64,000 bases of DNA. Origin: Edolisoma coerulescens. Taxonomy: Eukaryota > Chordata > Aves > Passeriformes > Campephagidae. Both the position numbers and the translations under genes were made by a program. The first letter of the stretch is position 1, and each line of letters starts with the position of its first letter. Shown piece by piece: positions 12,587 through 24,782 of this stretch. The notes under the pieces are model-generated. The model had not been told where the DNA came from, ran no database searches, and saw only the letters and a program-made list of their open reading frames with translations. Where the stretch lies: the NCBI GenBank assembly GCA_013397115.1, contig VWZW01007079.1:285289-349288 (forward strand). Direction: 5' to 3'.

Positions 12587-13899
12587 GCCTGGAGACTTTT
12601 CTCTCCACAAAGTGAGCAGCTTCATGTGATGGCCAGGGGTGAATATCACAGCCAAGCTGCCGAGAGAAAAATCCTTGTGGAAGGAATGAGGCAGAGGAAG
12701 ATGAGACTCACCTCTCTAACTTAGCATGTCTGCTGGGTTACTGAAATATGAGGTGAAGTTAAAGCAACATGAACTTAGAAATTGTTTTTATGATGTGCAA
12801 ACTGTTCTGATAAATGTACTGTGAGGGAGAAACCTGCAGTGGATGGGAGCTCCTCTGGGCTTTGTGCCAAAAAAAAATCATATGGCTGTGGCGGGTACCA
12901 TGCTGTAGCTGCACTAACAAATTCTAACAAGTGGGTGAACAAATGTTTATTGGCAAGAATTTAGAGAACTTGAACTCAGCAATGGATGAATATGACTGTA
13001 TATGTTTTGGCCTTCTTGGACCTCGGCTGCATCAAGCGGACATTCTCTGGGTATTATCCTGGACTTTGGCATAGCCCTTTGGGATGAACATTCCCCTGGA
13101 ATACCACTGTGCAGGGCAGCCTGGGATAATGGAACAGCCATGTGGCAGGAGGCTTTGTCCATTTGTGCTTTATTAAACTGGCACAGTAGGTATTAAAAAA
13201 AACAGGTACTCTGTCTTTTGTGTATAATGAAATGACTTCTCTGTGCAATTAAATACAACATTCTTCTTTCTTTTTGTCCTTTGTGTTGGCAGTTACAACC
13301 ATTCATGTCTCTGTCCCTTTTTCATCCTCTTATCCCCAACATATCTGCTTTTCACTGATAGCTAGATGATCTCTTCAAGGACGTGTTCCCTGCTTTAAAA
13401 TATCCTTTGTGGCAGTGGGTGTTCTTCATTCACATGACTTCAGTATTCAGGTCCTAGATTTTAAAAAGCCTTCCCTGAATTCACTGAATGAAAATGCTGT
13501 GAAGTGTAATTACCTTGAATTTAGAGTAAACTTAAACCCTCTTGAAGCAAATGTGTGTAAAACTTCGATGTTTTGGTGGAGAGAATACCATGATGATCAG
13601 TCATGGATGTAAAACTCATCAGTGTTTCAGTGCTGTGGTTTGTGGTGGTATGGATAATTCCAAATGTGAAGCTCTGCCCAGTGCAAAGCAGCAGAGATGC
13701 GAAGCTGTCTGTGCTTTGTAAGTCACTTAAAGCAAGGAGAACTTTCCCAACCACAGGCTGTGATAAGACAGTAGGCTTTAGATGTTCCCCTAATGCACTG
13801 CAGCATGTATGGAAAAGTTAAATGCTTTAGAATGTGTGAAAAGTTAGTAGAATATCTGCAGTGAGTGTTCTCTGCTGATATTAAGGGGAAGTGACTGGG
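12587..13899. other. Unique non-coding sequence
   Basis: No gene or repeat family was recognised. Open frames are below 85 codons and overlap one another on both strands. Confidence 0.55.
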
Positions 13900-13941
13900 A
13901 CAGAATATGTATTCTGTGCCACAGAATATGCTTTCTGTGCC
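13900..13941. repeat. 21-bp tandem duplication of a near-palindrome
   Basis: Two adjacent 21-base units (13900-13920 and 13921-13941) match at 19 of 21 positions. The first contains 'acagaatatgtattctgt', an inverted repeat with 8-base arms around a 2-base centre. In the second unit the two changed bases shorten the symmetry. Confidence 0.9.
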
Positions 13942-16900
13942 TCATCAGCTAAGGCTGCAAACAGATTTCTCACGGAAGGGTGGTGTTCCCGTGTGCCTCA
14001 AGGACACTTGCGGATGTATTCCCTCAGTGCTTACCTGTGAAGGTTTTTCACAAGCTGATGCGTTAGCTACCTTGCATTTGTTCAAGGAAAATTCACACAT
14101 AGAAAGGAGAATTTGAACAACCCTGGGCAGTCCTTTTATTATAATTCAAGATTAGAAGGATGACATTTTTCATAATTAGGGAAAAAAGCAGGAGCAGCTG
14201 AATGACTTCTTGTTATTAAAGAACAAGTGAATATTCCTGGCAGATATGTGAATATGAACATAAATTATGCTTTTGGATTGTTAGTAATAAGGTAGTGAAT
14301 ATTTCTTGTTAATGTAGAGATACTTCTCTAGAATTGTTCGCTTACTTGCAATGTAGTGGCTGTGTTCTAGGACAACAAAAAATAATACTGTATATCAGTG
14401 TTTTCTTTCCATATTTTTGTAGCCAATTGAAGCTCATAAATTCATAAATTCTGATGGACTGAAGTGAAATACAAGTGCAATAGGGAGATGATCTGTTTAT
14501 TTTTGTTACTGTTATTAATATTGCAGCTCATGAAGACAAACACTGAGTAATGGAAAATCAATGTAACAGTAACTCCTACTAAAATTGGGCAGCAAAGTTG
14601 TTTGACAGTAAGAAAGAGAGAAAAATATTAGTATGTGTTTAGAATGATTCCCTGAAAAGTGGCATCCCTAGTGAGGTCTTTCCTACCTTTATCTTTGGGG
14701 AGGTAAAACTGTTGTTTTGAATTTCAAGATTAAACTGCTACTGTTTGGACTAATTAGCAAAAAGAATTTGAGATTTCCTAATCACTGAGCAGACCATACT
14801 TCCAGACTGTTTCCTGATAGAGCTTCCTGGGATCAGGTCAGAGCTGGATCCAAGATCAGTTTAAATACTCTTGAATACCTAGGTCAGATTGAGAGTAATG
14901 GAGCTGCAGTGTGCTGGAAGAGAGCTGAGCTCCTGCCACCCATGGTGCTGGATCTGTGAGGTGCACGGTGGTTTTCCTGATCCGTGCCATGTAGTAAAGC
15001 TGTCAGGAGTTTCTTTTGCTGTTACAGAGTTCATCAGTGACTTGCAAAATGCTCTTTTGTCCACCATGCATCTGCCTGCTACTTCCTGCTGCCCAGGATG
15101 TGTCTCCTCCATGGGTTTTCCCCCAGATCATTGCTCAGCCAAAGGTCTGTTCTTCACCATCCACTTCAAAATTGTGATGTGTGACTTGAGTGGGACAAAG
15201 CATGTTTTGCAGATGGATGATTTAGAGAGGATAATCTTGCTGGTTAGCACAGGGTGTTTCACTTGCTAACACAGAATCTATTAGGTATTTGTGCTCTTTG
15301 TCTACTCTGAAAAGTCCCCTGTGGGGATTTTTGCTTGCATCCCCTGAGTGCGTTTGACCTGCTACTCTTTCCATAGGAGCATTCTGGCTATGGGAATAAG
15401 CCATTCATAAGCCATCAGATGGGAGAGTCCCTTAAGGATGCTCCTGGCATAACACAAAAGCATTTATGATTTCTTGCTGCCTTGGGGGTCAGTTTCGTAA
15501 CTGTGAAATTTGGTTTTATCCAAGTGAAGCTGTTGAAAAGCAGAGTGGGATTTTTTGGTATTTACATTGGATTGTTTTTACATTTATTTTGAATGTCATC
15601 ACTAAAGCCGTCACTAAGCATAATAGATGACTTATCAATTCACTACACACTACAGGGCAAAATAGATACTATAAGTACATTTTAACTTCTTTAACCCTGT
15701 TTGTCAAGCACCAGCTTTGCAAATAGATCATACAGTTGAGAAGAAAATGTTACCATCATACTGGCATCTGGGGCAAACTGTGCAGTGCTTAGAAGGAGTG
15801 GGTGACAATGAAAAATATGTATTTGTTATGTTGAAGCAGTGAGACTGTAATCTGCTGGATACTTTACGGTAGTTAATTTTCACTCCTACTTTCTGATTAT
15901 TGATACTGAGGCTTTGATGAGATGTGTTTTCTTACTGTGTTTAACCAGTTACTTGGCAAGTATTAAACTACTTAAAGCACATAATAACAAATGGATCTTC
16001 ATCACTTTGTACTTAGGTAGGGAGAGGAAAGGTGTAGGGTACAGACAGCTTCATGTGGCTGCTGTTTGATTTGCATGGTGCCTGGGATGCTGTCTAGGAC
16101 TGGCATAGACACGTTTCACTCTGGCAAGCTCCTGTGTGTAAAGGGAGAGGAGGAAAGCCTACTCAGTGTGTGTATGGCTCTGCAGTGGGTCTCTCAGTGC
16201 GCTCATCTGTGGCACAGCCCTTGCCATGGCTCCTGGCATGCAGGCTTTCTGCAGCACTCTCACTGTCCTAAGGTTTCATTGCAGTGCTCTTAGCAAAAGT
16301 ATTCCCCTGTGTGTATCACTGCCTTACATCAGCAACTACTCCTTGCTTTGCTTTACCCTTTAACATGAAAGTTTTCTGTTGCTTTTTCTTCTGGAAGGAG
16401 CAAACAATTTTCCTATTGCAAAAATCATGTCTTCTGTCTCTACAGAGCTGTGTCCCATGCAGGTGGGAGCTGACAATCCCTGCTGCCTTCTGCTATGTGA
16501 TATAAATAGATTCTGAAAAGGTGAGGCAGGTTCAGCAGCTGGAGATAAGGACAGCACAGGGAACTCAGCCAGGATGAAATGATGATGTTGTATGGCTGAG
16601 AATTTTCTTGCTGAAGCAGATATTGGCCGTGAAATGGTGGGAGTTCACAAGTATTGCATGACATCTCTTATAGGAGAGATTTTCTAGAGATCTGTGGACA
16701 GATTTGACTTTGCTTTTTACCACCTGTTTAAGTAAAAAATATTTGAAATTGGAGAATGATTATTCCCTTTCTGAGAATTTTCTCCCTGAATGCTGTTGAT
16801 GAACTGTTATATTAATTTCACTGGAAAGAGAAACAAATAATTGTTTTGGGCAGGTTTGCAGGTTTAATGCTGTTTTCTGGTGCTTGCCCTGTGAAATCTC

Positions 16901-18985
16901 AAATTAGCACTTAGGTTGATATTAATATGTGACAATTCTGTCTCAATTACATGGCACTGAATATAGTGTCTGTGAACAGAATGGAAGGATAAGATAGAGG
17001 GTGCACCTGGTCACTGCAGAAGATGAACAATATAAGCAAACATGTATGTGCTGCCTTTCATTTCAGACTCATTGTGGGACATAGATACTTCCACACAGAT
17101 CCTATTTTCCATTGAGCACAGCAGTCTGACTGTGGCAAAAGATGATGCCTATGGAAAGGAGACATGGAACAACAAAGTAAAGATACTCCAGTCTTCTGCC
17201 TATTATGAATACTCTCAGCAATTCAACAATTTAAGAATTTTTGACCCTATGGGGATGCAGAAATTCCTTAATATATTTCAAGGAATCTGACAGATTAAAT
17301 CATGCTTTAGTTCTCTGTAAAATGGTTATGCTGGGGCGTGAATCTTCCAGCTTGAAAATGGGCTAAGAGAACGATATTAGAAGTTGCAACATTCTCAGTC
17401 AGAGCTGGGGGAAACAAACTAGTGTCTTAGTAGATGGGGATGACCAATAAACAATAGCTGAGATTTTCAAGAAATTAAAAAACTTAAAAAACATCTGTTA
17501 AGAGACTGCGTGGCTCAGAGACTGGTAATAAATAATATACCTTTTGCCTGTTCAGACTTAGTGTAGACCTGCAAGAATGCTGTTTTTTCCACTTATGACT
17601 GTCATAGAGCTGATAATGCTCTTGGACTCAATGTCATATATAATTGTGCTGAGTATTCATTTGTTTTGTGTATGAATGAATTTTCTACTTTGTTAGAATG
17701 ATGGATTATACTCAGTACAGATGGGACTGGTGTTGGCTACAGTCTCCTCTAATTAGCTCAGTGAGGAAATTCCCATTGATCAGTGGAAACATGCTTATGC
17801 TGGTGCTGGAGTGCCTCTAAATGCTGACTTTGGCCTGTGGCCACTTGCAGGGCAAAGGTAGGTTTTAGTGCCAAGGCAGCAGCGTGGTAAGTATTTGTGC
17901 TGTTTGTTTGTGGATGAAATGTGGGTGCAAAGATACAGACCCTCAGTCCTTGTTAATGTAATTTTTCCACCCATGACACTGGAATTTAGCACATTTCCAT
18001 CCTCCACAAATACTACTTCAAGTACATGGCATTGCACAATCTGTGATGTTAGTTGTGTGCAAAGTGTCAGTGACAGCAAGTTCTGTTTTTCTAATTCATT
18101 AAAAAAGCCCCAATGCTTTGTAACATATAAAATCATGCTGTCCAGAAACTCTCTGTTCTGTCTTGAAAGGAGCTCTGTATAAAAGGAGTGGAGAAACTGA
18201 ATTCCTTGGGAATTTGCTAATGACAACAGTGTGTGGTCTTTACCCATCTTTTGCTCTGTGTAGCTACTCTGTGCTAAATCTGTACAGCTAAACCAGACAA
18301 GATCTCTAACAGAAGCTCCCCAAAACCCAGGAATATTGGGATATGTAGTTCTTGGTTTAAGGTCTTGATTTTGTTAGGAATGGACTGTGAACTTCTGTAC
18401 GTAGTAATCCAGAGTTACCAGAATCTAGAAGTGTAGATTTTAGTTCCCTTTCCTGTTAGCATCGTGAAGTTAGAGTAGTTGAATATTTTGTTTCATGTAT
18501 TTTGTCATAGTTGGGTGTGGTTAGACACTCTCTTCTGGCTGGAATCTCACATGCTTGGAGAATTGAGATGGAAGCTGTTTAATTGGCTTTTGCTACAAAT
18601 CCCAAGCCCTTTCTTCCTGACATCCACTGAGATTCCATTTTATAAGTGTCTTTACTGGATGATGGATGTTGTGTTTGAGGTCTCACAGCTGAGACCAAGG
18701 CTGTACAATTTCTTCCCTAATTTAAATCTTCTCCAGATCTTGTCTATCTGAGGAGTACATGTTTGAGACTTTGCTCTGTCAAGTTGTCTTGTACCAGGAA
18801 GTGTCTGAAAAAAATCAGCACACTGAAGGACAGAAAAGTGTCAGATCTTTCTCCCTTCTCCTCTTCCCATTCTGCTTTAGTAAGAGAGGGGTATGTGACC
18901 CAACACTCTCTGGGTCTATCTAGACAGTTGTCTAGAAGAATGTGAATTCTTTTTCCTGTAGTCCGTCCTACTTTCAGCCAAGGAA
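13942..18985. other. Non-coding sequence, no gene recognised
   Basis: Longest open frames are 14889-15269 (+, 126 codons) and 17795-18247 (-, 150 codons). Neither shows a domain and both overlap frames on the opposite strand. A stretch ending at a TGA at 17288-17290 follows an acceptor-like 'ctgcctttcatttcag' (to 17066) and is open throughout. It is noted as a weak terminal-exon lead only. Confidence 0.5.
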
Positions 18986-19001
18986 TTTTTTTTTTTTTTT
19001 T
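18986..19001. repeat. T16 homopolymer
   Basis: Sixteen uninterrupted T bases on the + strand, followed by 'aggtggtgg'. Although it resembles a polypyrimidine tract and AG, no open exon-like segment with a recognisable product follows. Confidence 0.9.
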
Positions 19002-21504
19002 AGGTGGTGGTGTCAGATGAACCTAAATGTGGTGGGTATTCTTGAAGGAACATCTGTCTCATTTAGGTGGTAGGTTGGCTGGTTCTTTACATGCTTATAG
19101 AAGTTTGTCATTGCTGGTTCTCTCTCAATTTTGTTTGTGAACATTTGGTTCATCTGGTTTTTAAGTGGGCAAGTGTTCCTGAGTGATAGAGCCGCCAAAT
19201 TCTCACAACTTGGAGCTGACTCCAAGTTGAATGAAGAACTGTACTTTCCTCACCAATGATAAAAGAATTGGTTTCCTGTGGGAGATCAGCTATCTTTGCA
19301 GAGCTCATTTTGGATTTCCCAGTATGTCAGGTGTTTCTACAGCAATACATAAGATGAAGGGGTATCTCTATAGATTGCTTAAGTTATTCTGAAGTTGCTT
19401 TTGGAGGGAGAATATACTTGGTGGAATATAGGACATTCTTTGGTAAAGAACCAAAAGCTCATATCTCTCTTTTCCAGACTTTTGCATTCCAGATACCTGA
19501 GCACGGGCTGAATAGATGAATCCCAGAGCTTATGACTCAAGACCGTCATTTAAGCTCGTAGAAGCACATTCTAAAAATACACTGAAAAATAAAGCTGTTC
19601 AGCTGGTCTTTTCTAGCAGCAGAAAATGAGGCTTCCAGTGATATAGCACTAGGTATTGTGTAGTGAGTTAGTAAGCATTTTAAGAATCCATTTATTCAGG
19701 GCTAGAGTTAGACATTTCTGTCTTGAGCAGCAGCCTGTTTTGTTGAATCCAGGTACTACTGACAGCAGGGGGTACTTAGAAACTGCGTGGCTAATTCAGT
19801 GGTTATGCTAACAGTAAAGATTTTTCTTCAGTGTTCATGGGGAAGATACTACACATGTATGTTGCTAATTTTAACATTAATGTTTTATCACTTACCTGTT
19901 CAGTGATGATATGTCTTTCTAAGTTTACCTGAGCTGGAGCCTTTTACAAGCTTCAAGCTTACTGTCATCCGTGAAACTCTTCTATCAGGACTGATTGTCT
20001 CTGCCAGTTATGGTGCTTCAGTGAATCACTCTGCTGAGGAGATTGCTCTACACCTCTGCATCTTAGCAAATTGCCTTCTGAGCCTTGGCACTGAAATGCT
20101 ATTGGTTATGCTTCATTATCTCATTCAATAGAACTTCAGTCTCCTGAAGACTGCAATTAAGTTTCCTCTTTGTCTGAAACGCACAGAATTTAACTGCAGT
20201 CTTGTTGGTTTTCTCTGAAGCAGAGGAAGGAGAATGCAGAAAAACACCAAACCAGAGACAACACACTTTGACAGACTGTTTTTTTTTTTTATTTGGTAAC
20301 TTGCTTTTCCTCTGTGTAACACTGATCTGAGATTTGTGGTTCTTTAAGCCGGGCAGTAGTACCTGGAAGTATTTATTATTGCCTGAATGGTGTCTGGTTT
20401 ATTGATAGTTAAAGGAATTCTTGTACTAGTATCTAGAATCCTTTTCCTGTCTTAGGATGAACTAAATGTTTCTAGCCTTAATTTATCATGCTTAAACTCT
20501 TGGTGAGACTAGGGCTGTGAGTAGTGGAGGAAGACACAGCTTAGTGATAAGAATATTTAGACAATCCCTTTTCCTTTAAATTGTGGAAGACTGAACAAGA
20601 GATGCTCAAGTTCTGTGCAAAACCAGTGCTGGTGTTCTGCAAAAATCCAAAAATCCAGATCCATAAGCTTTAGTTCATCTTGGTCCCAACAGCTGTCCCT
20701 CCTAGTTCTTCCCTTTTCATGTCTGCCTCGTTCTATCTGCTGTGCTCAGGCCTGCTGAGTTATTCCATGCCCCTGTTGTGAGCTCAGTGGATTTTTCAAA
20801 ATGACGACTTTATTTTTTTTCATGCTCTTCCTAGTCCTGCCAGACTACCCTGCAGCAAAATGCGTTTCAGGTATGAGCTCTCACCAGCCCTCTAGGAATA
20901 AGTCACTGCTTCATTTCTCATTTGCAAAAGCAATAGATTCCTCTATCTCATGGGATACAGGAATAGAAAATTCATTTGTATGGGATGTTGGGACTCTGTA
21001 GACACAAGGCTGCTCAGGTTTTTAGGAGAGTTGTAGATGTTATCATCCACGGCATTTCTTTTCCTTGTTGCTTTTTTTTTTCCTTTGGTAGGGTACTCCT
21101 GTAAAAATAATTTACTGGTCTACTGCTTTGGCAGAGAAAAATAACACTTGTTCAGAGAAGAAAACAGTATGAGGAACAGCACCCCTTCTTAAGAACTGTG
21201 ACTATTAGCTTCTGTTGGATGAGGATGAATAGTAGCTTGTACTTCCTAGTTATAATGAGAATAAACACTTCTCCTAGACTGTTTTTTAAGTTCAGACAAT
21301 TCTACCAAGATGCAGTGCAATGCGTTGGCTTCACTCTCCTTAAACAACCTCCCCTAACCTCATCAAACAACAAACATAGTGGTGTTTCTGCCTGTTTTCT
21401 GTGATTTGGGAGAGAAGATGAAGCTCCAGGAAGCTATGGTATGCTTCCCTCCACCTTCCTGCCACCTTCGTATGGGCTCAGCTGTAGTATTCCATCTTGT
21501 CCTA
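19002..21504. other. Unique non-coding sequence
   Basis: No gene or repeat family was recognised. It holds a perfect 9-bp inverted repeat, 'caacttgga' (19206-19214) against 'tccaagttg' (19221-19229) with a 6-base loop, and a T12 run at 20279-20290. Confidence 0.55.
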
Positions 21505-22209
21505 GGATGTGGTAATCCTGGTTATTCATACAAACTGGGGGACGAGGGGCTGGAGTGCAGCCTTGTGGAAAAGATCTGGGGGTCCTGGTCAATGGGAAGT
21601 TGAACATGAGTCAGCAGTGCCCTGGCAGCCAGGAGGGACATCCCTGTCCTGGGGGCATCAGGCACTGCATCGCCAGCCGGGCAAGGGAGGGGATTGTCCC
21701 ACCCTGCTCTGCACTGGGGTGGCCTCACCTCTGGTCCTGGGGACAGTTTTGGGTACATTAAAACAAGAAGGGCATCATACCATTAGTGTGTCCAGGGGAA
21801 GGTCAAGGGCCTCAGGGGCAAGACTTCTCAGGAGTGGCTGAGGTCACTTACCTTGTTCAGCCTGGAGAAGAGAAGGGTGAGGGGCAACTTCATTGCAGTC
21901 TACAACTTTCTCGAGCAGGGTGGAGATGCTGATCTCCTCTCTTTGGTGAGAGGAAATGGGATGAAGCTGCATCAGGGGAAGTCCAGATTAGGTGGCAGGA
22001 AAAAGCTGTTCTCTGAGAGGGAGGTTGGTCACTAGAACAGGTTGCCTAGGGAAGAGGTCATAGCACCAAGCCTGTTGAGAGTTCAAGGAGCATCTGGATG
22101 GCACTTTAGTCACATAATTTGGTTTTAGGTAAATCCAGTGAGAAACAGGAATTGGCTTTGATAGTCCTTAAGGGTCAATTCCAATTTGAGATATTCTATA
22201 AATCTAAGA
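21505..22209 (+). mobile_element. CR1 LINE, 5'-truncated 3' end (best-preserved copy)
   Basis: This is the 3' end of a CR1 non-LTR retrotransposon, which moves by target-primed reverse transcription using its own endonuclease/reverse transcriptase. Pieces of the reverse transcriptase C-terminus are still readable: 'KDLGVLVNGKLNMSQQC' from about 21570, a 'CIASRAREGIVPP' block near 21670, and 'FSLEKRRVRGNFIAVYNFL' from about 21853. Then come the 'gaacaggttgcctagggaag' region near 22037 and a short 3' tail ending in 'gatattctata' near 22200. These pieces lie in different frames, so indels have broken the coding sequence and no protein is made. CR1 copies lack a poly-A tail and end in a short AT-rich 8-mer-like repeat, consistent with the tail here. 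The exact 5' break is uncertain by some tens of bases. Confidence 0.93.
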
Positions 22210-24752
22210 TTTCTTTGCTAGTGGTGTCCTTGCTGAAGTTTAGGTTTGGCTGAGTAGCACTTGGCTAGTTTGTCCCTAGGGTATTTAGGTCGTGGTAGTT
22301 ATTACTGTATGTGACAACCGTGATATTACCTGACAGATTTTATCATTGCTAAGTGGTTCCCTTTAGACTTGGGTTCTCTTAGCCTTTTGTAGACACCTAA
22401 GGTTGTTATATACCTTTAGGTCCCTGGGAAAAAAAGTCTTAGCTGCAATAATCCCGTGTCTCTTTGTGGCCAGAGTCCAATGTGAGAAGCATCATCTCCC
22501 CGAAGAGGGAATGTGGCACATCTGAATTTCTCAATTTGGACATCTTCCACAGTGAAAGAGAAATGCATGTCAGCATTAAGTGCTGCCTCTGGCTTTTCTT
22601 AATTTCTGTGCTCTAGAGGTTCTCCCACTGTTCTCTGTGTCTGTTTTCCTAGAGAAGCTAGGAAAGTCCTTCCACCAAACCTCGGAGCCCCAAGTGTACA
22701 GCAAGCCCCAGTCACCTATTGCTGTGAGTGAATGTCTGGGACCTTTCTGCTGTCTTTCCTTATTACCTGACCCTTTCACAGATGACAATCTGAATATGGA
22801 GAGAACTTCTGAAGTACTCAACTCCTTCATTTCAGTCGACTTGAAAGGGAGTTAGATGTCTGTTTAATACAAGACTATGTGTTGAGATGACTTGTTCACT
22901 GCTCTGCAGAAATCTGGGTTGGAGCAGGGCATTAAGCAAGTCCAGGTTGCTGTCTTCACAGTGGATCACCCTCCCTTCTACGGAGCCTCTTCAGTCATGC
23001 AGGCTATCTCTGGCCCTTGAGGAGCTATTTTTATACTGACTTTGCTTGTTTGTGCAGAAACATTTTCTGACTGTCTGGTAATAAGGTTTTTACTACTGCT
23101 TGCTCTCTGTCCAGGTTAACTTGCTGATGGAAGGGGGTTGGAAAGCTCTTTTGACTTATTCTATTATGCTGTACTGTAGAACAGACTGCTTCACATAGGG
23201 ATAGCAGAGTGCAGACAGGTAGTCTTGCATGCAAAGCTCAACCTTCCAACATCCACGTTATGGAGAGCCACATTAAAGGGAGTTCACTTTTAAGATATGA
23301 GTGATAACTTGGGACACTTTCTCATAGCATTTTACTTGCTCTGCTGTGAGATTCCTCTGGATTTTTCTGTTGTTGACAGCATGCCCCTGGCACTCATCAC
23401 CTGCCTGCTTTCATTAACATGTCTATTCTTTTTCTAGAGTGCCAGTAAAGATTGCAAAATTACAGCCTGCTTTTTGGCAGATTTCTTGCCCTACCCCTAC
23501 TGTGCTTTTCCTCAACAGATTGGGGCTTTATCTTTTGATGCTATCCTTTTTCTAATAATGTTAGAGGCAACTGTCAGTAATCTTATGTCCCAGCTGTTCT
23601 TGGTTTTGAGAGTAAAATCTGAGAGACATTGTACAGAAACCAAATATATTCCGGCTGCTTCTGTATTAATAAACAAGTACTTTTGTGACTAGCAGAACTA
23701 ATGAAAACTCGTTTCCTACGGCTTTGTGTCTTATGGATGATTGGCTTTTTAACTAAATTATTCTAAAGCTACAGTAGTGAGGTAGAGATTTATATGACAT
23801 CAGAAAATTCACAAAAAGTGGGAATGAGTTGAAGAGAGTATTTTGGCCATGGGAAGAACTTGAAATGAGTTTATAACTAACAGTGAGTTTTGGAGGATTC
23901 GTAGTAGTGTAAAAATGTGAATAAAAGTTAGAATTTCTCAAGTCTCATAACTGCAGAGTTTTTGAGAGCTGCTTTTTCAGCAATTAGGACACTCAAAGCA
24001 AGACTTTCCCATGAAGGTTTCTTAATTAATAAAGGCTGAGCTCATACTGATATCTTACCTTCTTTATTCACCATAACACTTTTTTTTTTTTAACATGTAT
24101 TTTTCCTATAGTGGATTGTTTATCTTTCATGAAATTTGAGGGATATAGTAAATTTAAAGACCTCTGTCCAAGTGGAATGCCATCAAAAAGTAGGTTTGTG
24201 TGTGACTGTGCCAGAAAGACACATATGTGCAGAGACTGTGCTTTCACACAGAGTTCCAAACCAGGCTGGTGTCATCTAGAGGAAGGTTATGTGGTCTTTG
24301 CAGTCAAAGCAGGCATTTCTTGGGGAATGAATGTGTTGTGGGATGAAAGATCAGAGTCTGCCTGGACACCCAACTCATCTCAGGCTTTGTTGCTGCTTTT
24401 CCCCATGGCTGCTCTGCTGATTTTTCCAAACTTCTGCTTCAGTGTCCTTATTCTTTGCACAGTCCTTTCATTTCAACACTTCCACCTACTTTCACTTCCA
24501 AGTGTGACCTTTCAGAGTCGAGGATGTGGTGGCTGTGAAGCTGAAAGGTAGTTGGAAAGACAGTGGACTTATGCCTAAAAGAAGGGGAACTTTGCTCTGT
24601 GGACTGACAATGTAAAGCTTGCTGTATTATGTTATGAGGAAGATCTTTGATTTGCTGAAATATTGGGACATTAACTGAACACTGTTTATCCTCAGCATCT
24701 AAAGTGAAGGCCACAAACTAGTGGTGTGTGGTGTTGTGTTGTTGTATGTGGG
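22210..24752. other. Non-coding sequence, no gene recognised
   Basis: An open frame of 146 codons (24111-24551, +) follows a strong acceptor-like stretch: a T12 run at 24080-24091, then 'tatttttcctatag' ending at 24111. A donor-like 'gtaggt' lies at 24190. The translated peptide is Cys-rich in its first half but fits no family I know, so it is not called. A G/T-rich stretch (about 24721-24752) leads into the microsatellite that follows. Confidence 0.45.
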
Positions 24753-24782
24753 GTTTGTTTGTTTGTTTGTTTGTTTGTTTTT
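24753..24782. repeat. (GTTT)n microsatellite
   Basis: About 30 bases of uninterrupted GTTT repeats (roughly seven and a half units), preceded by some 30 bases made almost only of G and T. It is likely to vary in length between individuals. Confidence 0.95.

Noticed and set aside
17795..18247. 150-codon open frame, - strand
   Set aside because: No domain recognised, and a 104-codon frame overlaps it on the + strand. It fits chance expectation.
21509..22035. Several overlapping open frames on both strands
   Set aside because: They are frame-broken remains of the CR1 reverse transcriptase or its antisense, already covered by the mobile element entry.
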